In this document: piece after piece, positions 1 through 6,957 of the stretch | How positions within the stretch are numbered: position 1 is the first letter of the stretch | Layout of the letters: every line of letters starts with the position of its first letter | DNA from: Desulfobacteraceae bacterium | Lineage (GTDB): Bacteria; Desulfobacterota; Desulfobacteria; Desulfobacterales; Desulfosarcinaceae | DNA length: 9,833 nt | Reading direction: 5' to 3' | NCBI GenBank assembly: GCA_027025615.1 | Contig: JALVQM010000030.1 | Location: forward strand, 10,937-20,769 | Position numbers and translations under genes: made by a program | Notes under the pieces: model-generated | What the model was told of the DNA's origin: nothing | The model's input: only the letters and a program-made list of their open reading frames with translations | Databases searched by the model: none

Positions 1-107
1 ATCGAATCCAACCGGACGATGAGGAAATCACCAACAACGATTTTACCAAAGTTTTGCAGCTGCACCTGATAAATTTTTCATTCACAGCACTTAATTTCGG
101 AATGGGC

Positions 108-137
108 TTGACCAGGGTACATCCCAAAGACTATTTT
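108..137 (+). promoter_or_regulatory. candidate sigma-70-type promoter for acnA
   Basis: TTGACC at 108-113 matches the -35 consensus at 5 of 6 positions. TATTTT at 132-137 matches the -10 consensus at 4 of 6, with an 18-bp spacer. Transcription would start near 144, leaving a leader of about 48 nt before the ATG at 192. This is a by-eye match in an AT-rich stretch and is not proof. It agrees with the start chosen for acnA, because the reading frame open upstream of 192 would then be untranslated. Confidence 0.3.
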
Positions 138-182
138 GTTGAAGCAAGAAAAACAAACAAGAATCTTACAATCACTATTTGC

Positions 183-186
183 GAGG
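183..186 (+). promoter_or_regulatory. ribosome binding site deciding the acnA start
   Basis: GAGG at 183-186, followed by an A-rich spacer of 5 nt, precedes the ATG at 192. No comparable purine-rich site stands in front of the upstream in-frame TTG at 54. This favours 192 as the start. A second in-frame ATG at 210 is possible but has a weaker site (GAAG at 201-204). Confidence 0.55.
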
Positions 187-191
187 AAAAA

Positions 192-2900
192 ATGAGCCGC
201 GAAGAACATATGACAACGATCCAGATAGGTGATAATGATTATCTGGTCTACGACATCTTTTCTCTGGAAAAAGAAGGCAAAGCTCAAATCAGCCGGTTGC
301 CTTTTTCAATCCGCGTGCTGTTGGAAAACATCCTGCGCCACCTTGATCAAAAAACCGTATTTCATAAAGACCTGGAAGCCGTCGCCGCCTGGCGAAAAAC
401 CTATGACCATCCGGTTGAAATTCCATACCACCCTGCCAGGGTGCTGATGCAGGACTTTACCGGTGTACCGGCGGTGGTAGACCTTGCCGCAATGCGTGAC
501 GCAATGTTGGAACTAGGTGGCGATCCGGCCAGAATCAACCCCATGGTGCCTGTGGAATTGATTGTAGATCACTCGGTCCAAGTAGATTTTTTCGGCACCC
601 AGGACAGCCTGGAAAAAAACGTGGCCCTGGAATATGCACGCAACAGCGAACGTTACAAGCTGCTCAAATGGGCCCAGAAAAGTTTTTCCAACTTCAAGGT
701 GGTCCCGCCGAATTCAGGGATCTGCCATCAAGTCAACCTTGAACATCTCGGCCGGGTCATCATAACGGACAATAATTCCGATGGCATCCTCGCCTTTCCA
801 GACACACTGGTAGGAACAGATTCACATACTCCGATGATCAACGCCATAGGGGTCATGGGCTGGGGTGTGGGCGGCATTGAAGCCGAGGCTGTAATGCTCG
901 GACAACCGTACTACATGGCAATTCCTGAAGTGGTAGGAGTAAAATTGAACGGACACCTGTCGCCAGGGGTTACTGCCACGGATCTGGTTTTAACCATAAC
1001 TGAACTGCTGCGCAAACATTCAGTTGTAGAAAAATTTGTTGAATACTTCGGCCCGGGGCTCCGGGAACTTTCTATTCCCGACAGGGCAACGATTTCCAAT
1101 ATGACCCCCGAACATGGGGCCACCCTGGGGTTTTTCCCTGTTGATGAAAAAACGCTTGCTTATCTGGATATGACCGGCAGAGGACACCGGGCAGACATTG
1201 TCGAGAAGTGCTCCAGGGCGCTGGGCCTGTATCATGAACCTGACGCTGAACCTGATTACACCCAGGTAATAGACTTTGACCTTGCAAAGGTAAAACCGTC
1301 GGTAGCCGGGCCATCCAGGCCCCAGGACCGAATATCCCTTGATTGTTTAAAACCCGCTTTTTCATCCATCCTCGGTCAAAAACTTTCAGATGAGAAGTTT
1401 CGGGAAGATGGCTCCAGGAAAGAGACAAGTGAACCGATCCCTGAAAAAAGTTTTGAGATCGAGATAAATGGCCACCGGGAAAATATTGGAAATGGCAGTG
1501 TAGTCATAGCCGCTATTACTTCCTGCACCAATACTTCTAACCCAAATGTACTCATGGGGGCCGGACTGATCGCAAGGAAAGCAGTGGAACTAGGCCTGAA
1601 AGTTCCCGCTTATGTGAAAACATCGCTGGCACCCGGATCAAAAGTTGTCCTGGATTACCTGGAAGATGCAGGACTGATGCCCTACCTTAAAGCCTTGGGA
1701 TTTCACCCGGTAGCCTTCGGTTGTACCACCTGTATAGGCAACAGCGGACCACTGCACCCCGCCATAGAAAAGGTCATATCCACCAACGATTTAAACGTGG
1801 CAGCAGTTCTATCAGGTAATCGTAATTTTGAAGCTCGAATCCACCAGCTTATCAAATCCAATTTCCTGGCTTCTCCCATGCTGGTGGTTATTTTTGCTCT
1901 AGCCGGCAGGATCGACATTGATTTTGCTTCTGAACCGGTCGGCCGTGATCCCAACGGCAAACCTGTATATTTCAACGACCTGTGGCCTGATGGAAGCCAG
2001 ATTCAAAAGCTCACTGCAAAACACGTTAAACAGGATTTCTTCGTCCAGCAGTACAGCCGGATTTTTGAAGGTGACAAATTTTGGCAGGATCTGGAAGTTA
2101 ATGAAAGTACAACCTACAGCTGGGACCCTGATTCTACCTACATTAAAAAGCCTCCCTTTTTCGACGGGCTGACAATTACTCCTCCCGAACCTCAGGATAT
2201 CCTGTCAGGACGCGTTTTGCTGACCCTGGGGTCTTCTGTAACCACTGATCATATTTCTCCTGCAGGAGCCATCGCCAGGGACTACCCTGCCGGAAACTAC
2301 CTGACAGAAAAGGGATTAACTCCAGACAAGTTCAACTCCTATGGGTCCCGCAGGGGCAACCACGAAGTCATGATGCGGGGGACTTTCGGAAACATTCGGA
2401 TAAAAAATCTTCTCGTCGCCCCTAAGGAAGGCGCTTTCACACGCAAGTTCCCTGAAGACGAACAAATGTTCACCTATGATGCTGCCATGGCTTATAAAAG
2501 CAAAAACATACCTTTGCTTGTTCTGGCAGGCAAAGAATACGGAACAGGATCATCCCGTGACTGGGCCGCCAAAGGAACCAGGCTGCTGGGCATCCGGGCT
2601 GTAATCGCCGAATCTTTTGAGCGTATTCATCGCAACAACTTAGTAGGAATGGGGGTTTTGCCACTAATGTTCATGCCCGGGGAAACGATTGCAAATCTTG
2701 GGCTGGATGGAACTGAAACCTTTTCCATTACCGGGCTGTCCAAGCTGACACCACGTAAAACTGTCAATATAAGTGCCGTGAAACCGGACGGCAGCAAAAC
2801 AGAATTCAAGGCGCTGGTTCGTCTGGATACCCAGATAGAAGTAGATTATTTTATCAATGGCGGAATTCTACCTTACGTATTGCGCAAACTGGCATCCTGA
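192..2900 (+). CDS. acnA: aconitate hydratase, AcnA/IRP1 type
   Basis: Cytoplasmic [4Fe-4S] enzyme converting citrate to isocitrate through cis-aconitate. From the ATG at 192 the product is 902 residues, the usual AcnA length of about 890-900. Cluster ligands are visible as Cys445 in a SCTNTSNP motif and Cys511 and Cys514 in GCTTCIGNSGP. Their spacing (66 and 3) is that of E. coli AcnA. The N-terminal half holds GTDSHTPM and GVGGIEAE. The C-terminal swivel domain holds GSSRDWAAKG and SFERIHRNNL, with substrate-binding Ser and Arg residues, so the protein looks intact. The frame is open from base 3 and a longer start (TTG at 54) is possible, but the ribosome site favours 192. It stands alone: the next gene, yqeC, converges on it 41 bp away, and no other citrate-cycle gene is present. 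The related AcnD (2-methylcitrate) subfamily is less likely because no prp genes are near. Confidence 0.95.
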   Translation: MSREEHMTTIQIGDNDYLVYDIFSLEKEGKAQISRLPFSIRVLLENILRHLDQKTVFHKDLEAVAAWRKTYDHPVEIPYHPARVLMQDFTGVPAVVDLAAMRDAMLELGGDPARINPMVPVELIVDHSVQVDFFGTQDSLEKNVALEYARNSERYKLLKWAQKSFSNFKVVPPNSGICHQVNLEHLGRVIITDNNSDGILAFPDTLVGTDSHTPMINAIGVMGWGVGGIEAEAVMLGQPYYMAIPEVVGVKLNGHLSPGVTATDLVLTITELLRKHSVVEKFVEYFGPGLRELSIPDRATISNMTPEHGATLGFFPVDEKTLAYLDMTGRGHRADIVEKCSRALGLYHEPDAEPDYTQVIDFDLAKVKPSVAGPSRPQDRISLDCLKPAFSSILGQKLSDEKFREDGSRKETSEPIPEKSFEIEINGHRENIGNGSVVIAAITSCTNTSNPNVLMGAGLIARKAVELGLKVPAYVKTSLAPGSKVVLDYLEDAGLMPYLKALGFHPVAFGCTTCIGNSGPLHPAIEKVISTNDLNVAAVLSGNRNFEARIHQLIKSNFLASPMLVVIFALAGRIDIDFASEPVGRDPNGKPVYFNDLWPDGSQIQKLTAKHVKQDFFVQQYSRIFEGDKFWQDLEVNESTTYSWDPDSTYIKKPPFFDGLTITPPEPQDILSGRVLLTLGSSVTTDHISPAGAIARDYPAGNYLTEKGLTPDKFNSYGSRRGNHEVMMRGTFGNIRIKNLLVAPKEGAFTRKFPEDEQMFTYDAAMAYKSKNIPLLVLAGKEYGTGSSRDWAAKGTRLLGIRAVIAESFERIHRNNLVGMGVLPLMFMPGETIANLGLDGTETFSITGLSKLTPRKTVNISAVKPDGSKTEFKALVRLDTQIEVDYFINGGILPYVLRKLAS

Positions 2901-2941
2901 CACCTGGACCTTACCCCGACAGTAAAATGCAACCAGATTGC

Positions 2942-3760
2942 TCAAGCCTGTTGGGTATAATACCTGGCCCATACAACAGGGGTCTTCATTCTGGCACAAC
3001 CGATTGCAACAGTGACAAGCTTTTGAGGGCACCTGCCTTCCAGCAGCCTGACGACTTTCTTTCCTGATTCCAGTCGGTTTTCGGTTTCAGCCTGATTCAA
3101 AAACACGGCTGCCTCTGTTTCAGGCGGCAGCCCTTTAAGCAAACCTTGTTGATGACAAATCAAGTCAGCCAGACATCCAACGTTCAGCCTGTAACCCATG
3201 GGATAGCCAATAAGTTCGGCAAATAGCTTTGCGCGATGAATATTTTCTTCCGTAATCTCTTTACCTATACAGGTCAGGCCAATAACCCCTAACACCAGGC
3301 AGCTTCTGGAAGGAATTACAGGTTCATAATCTGCCGGAGCTTTCAAGGGTTTACGAGCTGCCCCATCGCCCTCTACCAGAATCCATTCAGCCGGCAGAAT
3401 ATCCGCCAATTCGTCAATCTGCGAAGGATCAAAACCTTCCAATTTTCTTCCGGACTCATCCGAGCTGCGCCCAATAGTTACATGGGAATTTTTATCCAGG
3501 CTTTTAGCCAGTGGTCCAATCAAGTTTCGGGGAGAACCTGCAGCCAGGACAACCTGACTCTGGGATGGTTCCGGCCAGGCAATCCTGGTTGTTGTCGTGC
3601 TCACAACCCGCTGTCCTCTGTCTACTATTTCCTGGGCCAAACGGTACATCAATGTTGTTTTACCGCCGGCTCCAACCAGGGTTACAATACCCTTGTGTTT
3701 CATCCCAAGCCAATCCAGCAATGTCTTTGGCCTGTCAACCTGTAACGGGTAATTCACCAT
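2942..3760 (-). CDS. yqeC: YqeC-like putative selenium-dependent hydroxylase accessory protein
   Basis: 272-residue P-loop protein. In the family it is linked by gene context to maturation of selenium-dependent molybdenum hydroxylases; the biochemical step is not established. A Walker A motif, GAGGKTTL, lies at residues 30-37. STTTTRI follows at 54-60, and the family-typical EGDGAARKPLKAP at 130-142. There are no membrane segments or signal peptide, so it should be cytoplasmic. The ATG at 3760 has AGGAAG at 3773-3768 (minus strand), 7 nt upstream, which supports this start. It is divergent from the MocA-like gene, which belongs to the same process, and convergent with acnA. No molybdenum hydroxylase or selD/selA is in the window, so the link to selenium rests on family knowledge only. 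Confidence 0.85.
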   Translation of the reverse strand: MVNYPLQVDRPKTLLDWLGMKHKGIVTLVGAGGKTTLMYRLAQEIVDRGQRVVSTTTTRIAWPEPSQSQVVLAAGSPRNLIGPLAKSLDKNSHVTIGRSSDESGRKLEGFDPSQIDELADILPAEWILVEGDGAARKPLKAPADYEPVIPSRSCLVLGVIGLTCIGKEITEENIHRAKLFAELIGYPMGYRLNVGCLADLICHQQGLLKGLPPETEAAVFLNQAETENRLESGKKVVRLLEGRCPQKLVTVAIGCARMKTPVVWARYYTQQA

Positions 3761-3848
3761 TATTCATCTTCCTGAAACCGGCTTAGTGTTGAGCATTTTT
3801 TTTAATTATGCCAGAGATAAGCGCCGACTTCAATCTTGGGCACAGTTG

Positions 3849-3877
3849 TTTTCCAGATTCATGGAAAAAACCTTCCA
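3849..3877. promoter_or_regulatory. phased half-sites in the yqeC/mocA divergent region, possible operator
   Basis: A perfect inverted repeat, TTTTCCA at 3849-3855 and TGGAAAA at 3862-3868, is separated by 6 bp. A third half-site, TTCCA at 3873-3877, again lies 6 bp beyond TGGAA. The cores therefore start at 3851, 3862 and 3873, exactly 11 bp apart and in alternating orientation, so they lie on one face of the helix. The site sits between two divergent genes, where a shared operator is expected. It does not resemble the ModE consensus that I know. The binding protein is unknown. Confidence 0.4.
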
Positions 3878-3891
3878 AAAATGATACGGAT

Positions 3892-3910
3892 AATCTGAAA
3901 TTGACAGATT
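3892..3910 (+). repeat. small inverted repeat just upstream of mocA
   Basis: AATCTG at 3892-3897 and CAGATT at 3905-3910 form perfect 6-bp arms around a 7-nt loop. In an mRNA the hairpin would end 4 nt before the ATG at 3915, occupying the place where a ribosome site for that ATG would be. It could be a second operator, a weak translational element, or chance in AT-rich DNA. Confidence 0.3.
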
Positions 3911-3914
3911 CTCA

Positions 3915-4544
3915 ATGAAGGCAAAGCACATGCAATCATTTGATGTTGATTCCGGAGTCGCCGGAATCCTTCTGGCTGCCGGCCAATCCACAAGATTTGG
4001 AAGTCCTAAGCAACTGGTTTGTTTCCGGACAAAACCATTGCTGTTTTGGTCGTTGGATGCGTCTCTTGCTTCCGAATTGACAAAAGTTTATCTGGTACTT
4101 GGCCATTTTGCAGCCCGGATTCGTATGCATCTGAAGCCATATTTGGACAACCCCAGACTTGAAATAGTTGAAAATCCTGATTTCAAGCAAGGTATGGGCA
4201 GTTCTCTGGCCCGCGGCATCAGGTTTGCCGGAAAAAACTGGCGGGCTTACATGATTATGCTCGCTGATCAGCCCCTTGTTACACCGGCCTTGATCAATGC
4301 CATGCTGACGGCCATGGAGAACAATTCAAAATCGATCGTAATTCCCACCTGCAGGCAGATCAGGGGTAACCCGGTCCTGTTTGCTAATAAATGGTACAGC
4401 GCTCTTTCAGGTTTAAATGCGGATTTCGGCGGCCGCTACCTGGTGGCCCGCAACCCCAAAGATGTACTTGAATTTGAAGTTGAAAGCGAACATTACTTTT
4501 GGGATATTGACTGCCCCCAGGACCTTCAACGGCTGAACCCCTGA
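3915..4544 (+). CDS. mocA: MocA/YgfJ-like molybdenum cofactor nucleotidyltransferase
   Basis: GT-A-fold nucleotidyltransferase of the MobA-like group. MocA attaches CMP to molybdopterin to give the cytosine dinucleotide form used by xanthine-dehydrogenase-type hydroxylases. The signature LAAGQSTRFGSPK lies at residues 20-32, with the nucleotide-binding glycines and Lys32. A metal-binding Asp is at 118 in LADQPLVTP. QGMGSSLARG and the C-terminal DIDCPQDL are also typical. At 209 residues it has the usual family length of about 190-210, and it has no membrane segments. The ATG at 3915 lacks a good ribosome site; the in-frame ATG at 3930 has AAGG at 3918-3921, 8 nt upstream, and may be the true start, giving 204 residues. 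The divergent yqeC supports a role in molybdenum hydroxylase maturation. Sugar-nucleotide or isoprenoid NTP transferase function is less likely given the SxRFGxPKQL pattern and context. Confidence 0.85.
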   Translation: MKAKHMQSFDVDSGVAGILLAAGQSTRFGSPKQLVCFRTKPLLFWSLDASLASELTKVYLVLGHFAARIRMHLKPYLDNPRLEIVENPDFKQGMGSSLARGIRFAGKNWRAYMIMLADQPLVTPALINAMLTAMENNSKSIVIPTCRQIRGNPVLFANKWYSALSGLNADFGGRYLVARNPKDVLEFEVESEHYFWDIDCPQDLQRLNP

Positions 4545-4606
4545 CGACTTGCTACAGATCCTGAGTTTGCTGGAAGGTTGTTTTTGCTTCCCCTGTTGCC
4601 CATCCA

Positions 4607-5911
4607 TCAATGAACCAGGCTTGGCAGATAGGTAACCAGAGACGGCCAGAGCATCAAGATGACAACACAAATCACATAGGCCGGGAGAAAATAGGATACA
4701 CCTTTGAAAACTTCTTCCAGGCGTACGTCCCTGGCCATTCCACCTACAACGTACGTAGTTGCCCCGACAGGTGGGGTCACAGCACCCATGGTTGTAATCA
4801 CGGTTATTGTGACTCCAAACCAGACAGGATCATAGCCCAGCTGGCGGGCAACCGGAAAGAATATCGGAATGGTAATCAAAAGCAGCGCCAAAGCGTCCAT
4901 CACGGCGCCACCAAGGGCATAGACAGTAAAGATGATAGACATTATTACCGTTCCGGAAACAGGCAATTTCACCACCCAATTGGCAATATCGAAAGGAATC
5001 CTGGTAACTGCCAGAAAACGGCCGAAAATCATCGCACCGGTAATAATCAGGATCACCATGCAGGATATGCGCATGGTATCGGCCACCGAAGCCCAAAAAC
5101 CTTTCCAGCTTAATCGGCCCTGGGCGACACTGATAACGACAGCACAAAAAGATCCCACGGCACCTGCTTCGGCCGGAGTAAAAAAGCCAAAGTATAATCC
5201 TATCATGACCGAAAAAAACAAAAGAAGCATCTCTCCAGCACCTGAAAGGGCCTTGAACCTCGATCTCCAGGTGTGGGTTTTGCCTACCGGTCCCCAGTCC
5301 GGATAGCGTCTGCAAAGTAACCAAACCGTCACAGCCAAAAGTAGCGTAAGAACAATGCCTGCCCCTATTCCTCCATAGAAAAGCTTGGCAATCGATTGTT
5401 CGGTTGACAGCCCGATAACTATAAGAACAACGCTCGGAGGAATTACCACCCCGAGGGTAGAGCCGCAGGCTATGGAACCGGTACTTAACTTGGGTTCATA
5501 TCCAAAGCGACGCATCTGAGGCAGGGCCACTGTGGTCATGGTCGCGGCAGTGGCGGCATTGGAACCGCAAATTGCAGCAAAAGCCGCACAGGCAAGGATG
5601 GTAGCCATGGCTATCCCGCCACGGATATGCCCCACCCAAGCATTTGCAGCCTTGTATAGTTTTGTGTTTACACCTGAGTAAAAAGCCACCTGTCCCATTA
5701 GGATGAACAAGGGAATGACGGTCAAACCGTACCTGGAGAAAGTATCCCAGGTAACTGTTCCAACCATGTTAAGGGCAGCTTTGAAAGATACCAGGTGAGC
5801 AAAGCCAAGAAAACCGACAACTCCCATGGCAACACCCACGGGCATTCCCAGGCAAAACAAGACGGCCAACAGGCCGCCGATTCCCAAGATTCCAACCAGC
5901 GCCGGACTCAC
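4607..5911 (-). CDS. dctM: TRAP transporter large permease, DctM family
   Basis: 434-residue integral membrane protein, the ion-coupled translocating subunit of a tripartite ATP-independent periplasmic (TRAP) transporter for organic acids. Many hydrophobic helices run along the whole length. Family motifs include GSNAATAAT at residues 116-124, GSTLGVVIPPS at 150-160, FGFFTPAEAGAVG in the middle, and MGAVTPPVGATTYVV near the C-terminus. Length is normal for DctM (about 425-435), so this is the separate large subunit and not a QM fusion. The start is GTG at 5911, with AGGGAAAGG a few bases upstream; a gap of only 3 bp follows the dctQ stop, so it is the last gene of the iorA-iorB-dctQ-dctM operon. 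The gene converges with mocA, 62 bp away, with no convincing terminator between. Substrate cannot be read from the sequence. Confidence 0.93.
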   Translation of the reverse strand: MSPALVGILGIGGLLAVLFCLGMPVGVAMGVVGFLGFAHLVSFKAALNMVGTVTWDTFSRYGLTVIPLFILMGQVAFYSGVNTKLYKAANAWVGHIRGGIAMATILACAAFAAICGSNAATAATMTTVALPQMRRFGYEPKLSTGSIACGSTLGVVIPPSVVLIVIGLSTEQSIAKLFYGGIGAGIVLTLLLAVTVWLLCRRYPDWGPVGKTHTWRSRFKALSGAGEMLLLFFSVMIGLYFGFFTPAEAGAVGSFCAVVISVAQGRLSWKGFWASVADTMRISCMVILIITGAMIFGRFLAVTRIPFDIANWVVKLPVSGTVIMSIIFTVYALGGAVMDALALLLITIPIFFPVARQLGYDPVWFGVTITVITTMGAVTPPVGATTYVVGGMARDVRLEEVFKGVSYFLPAYVICVVILMLWPSLVTYLPSLVH

Positions 5912-5914
5912 GCT

Positions 5915-6400
5915 TTAGCCTTTCCCTCTTCCATTGCATATACTAAGCAGGTCCACCACCATTACCAGGGCCATTGCCAGACATCCCAGGGCAACGGCTG
6001 CGGTAAAGGGATAATAGACAATCCGTAAGGTCTCGGTAACCTCTCCACTTCTCATCAGCACCAGGGCCTTTTGGCCTACCTGCCATCCCAACACCATGAA
6101 AAACAGGCAAACTATGACATCACTGATCCCGCATAGTATTTTTCGTAGACCGACAGGAGCTGCCTTGACCAGGATGTCAACCGCTATATGCCCCCGTACC
6201 TGTTGGGTACGGCCCAGCGCGAAAGCTGTCACCACAGCACCGAAAAATCCCATCATTTCAAAAGTTCCCCGCACCGGAATCCAAACCAGACGCAGAAAAA
6301 TATTACTGCAGGTAAGCAACACCATGGCTACCAGAACAGTTCCACCGGTAATCATAAGGAACCTGTTAAGAAATTGACTAAACCGCGACAAAATGTGCAT
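5915..6400 (-). CDS. dctQ: TRAP transporter small permease, DctQ family
   Basis: 161-residue small membrane subunit that pairs with DctM in a TRAP transporter. Four hydrophobic segments are visible at about residues 13-36, 46-63, 83-105 and 127-150, the normal DctQ topology. The family-typical GHIAVDIL lies at 70-77 between helices 2 and 3. I chose the ATG at 6400 and not the in-frame upstream start at 6451, because the upstream option would overlap iorB by 52 bp. The 6400 start overlaps the iorB stop by one base (TGATG) and has AGGAG at 6409-6405, 4 nt upstream. This arrangement implies translational coupling to iorB. DctQ sequences diverge strongly, so the call rests on topology, the GHI motif and the adjoining dctM. 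Confidence 0.9.
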   Translation of the reverse strand: MHILSRFSQFLNRFLMITGGTVLVAMVLLTCSNIFLRLVWIPVRGTFEMMGFFGAVVTAFALGRTQQVRGHIAVDILVKAAPVGLRKILCGISDVIVCLFFMVLGWQVGQKALVLMRSGEVTETLRIVYYPFTAAVALGCLAMALVMVVDLLSICNGRGKG

Positions 6401-6957
6401 CACGCTCCTGCCTTCAGGCCTGTTTCCAGGGCTGCAACCGCTTGGTTGCAACGCTTTGAATCACTGGCCAAACGCTTTTCAAGGACCTTTACAATATCAC
6501 CAAAATTGCAAAACAGGCCGGTTTCCAGTGACAATACCCGGCCAAGGACAACCAGGTTGCTGGAACGGGGTGAATTCACGGTCTCAGCCAGTTGCGCAGC
6601 ATCCAGGCAGTAAATTTCCAGTGTCCTTGTCTCATCCTGCAAAGCTTCCAGCCGCCCTGCCTGATTAACTACTGCCCAGGCGCCGGACCTGGCATAAGCT
6701 CCATGCAAGGCCAGGTTCTCGGCATGCAGCACCAGCAGTCCATCTGCCTGACCTGGCCTGATCATAGGACTGGAGAATTCGCCAACTTTCAGGTGTGAGA
6801 TAACAGTTCCTCCCCTTTGAGCCATGCCATGGGTCTCGGAAGTAAAAACAGGTAAACCCTTATCAATGGCTGCCTCGGCAAGCAACCGGGTAACGAACAG
6901 CACTCCCTGGCCACCCACACCGCTTATAACCAACTGCTGGCCTTTATCACTTTTCAT
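6400..6957 (-). CDS. iorB: indolepyruvate:ferredoxin oxidoreductase, beta subunit
   Basis: 185-residue gamma-type subunit of the 2-oxoacid:ferredoxin oxidoreductase superfamily, partner of IorA. The dimer oxidatively decarboxylates aryl-2-oxoacids (indolepyruvate, phenylpyruvate) to aryl-acyl-CoA and reduces ferredoxin in the cytoplasm. SGVGGQG at residues 12-18 is the family signature, followed by ETHGMAQRGG, strongly conserved in IorB. Length matches the family (about 190). The frame extends upstream to 6987, but I chose the ATG at 6957: it overlaps the iorA stop as ATGA, and GGAGGTGG at 6969-6962 lies 4 nt upstream. It is the second gene of the iorAB-dctQM operon. The GGQG motif is shared with PorG/KorC proteins; IorA next door makes Ior the best assignment. 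Confidence 0.93.
   Translation of the reverse strand: MKSDKGQQLVISGVGGQGVLFVTRLLAEAAIDKGLPVFTSETHGMAQRGGTVISHLKVGEFSSPMIRPGQADGLLVLHAENLALHGAYARSGAWAVVNQAGRLEALQDETRTLEIYCLDAAQLAETVNSPRSSNLVVLGRVLSLETGLFCNFGDIVKVLEKRLASDSKRCNQAVAALETGLKAGA
6405..6409 (-). promoter_or_regulatory. ribosome binding site for dctQ
   Basis: AGGAG on the minus strand lies inside the last codons of iorB, 4 nt before the dctQ ATG. It decides the dctQ start at 6400 over the longer reading frame from 6451. Confidence 0.6.

Noticed and set aside
1072..1428. 118-codon minus-strand open frame opposite acnA
   Set aside because: Shadow of the aconitase coding sequence without any recognisable protein feature.
2942..3760. 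Possible selenocysteine (in-frame TGA) coding, prompted by the YqeC context
   Set aside because: All genes end at TGA or TAA codons that match family lengths, and no motif resumes after a stop.
4571..4590. GGAAG/CTTCC hairpin between the convergent mocA and dctM genes as a terminator
   Set aside because: Only a 5-bp stem with a 10-nt loop and no following U-tract on either strand.
4610..5113. 167-codon plus-strand open frame opposite dctM
   Set aside because: It lies wholly opposite a confident DctM gene, is rich in His, Asn, Gln and Arg, has no recognisable domain, and is a shadow frame.
6188..6613. 141-codon plus-strand open frame opposite dctQ and iorB
   Set aside because: It crosses the boundary of two real genes on the other strand and has low-complexity composition.
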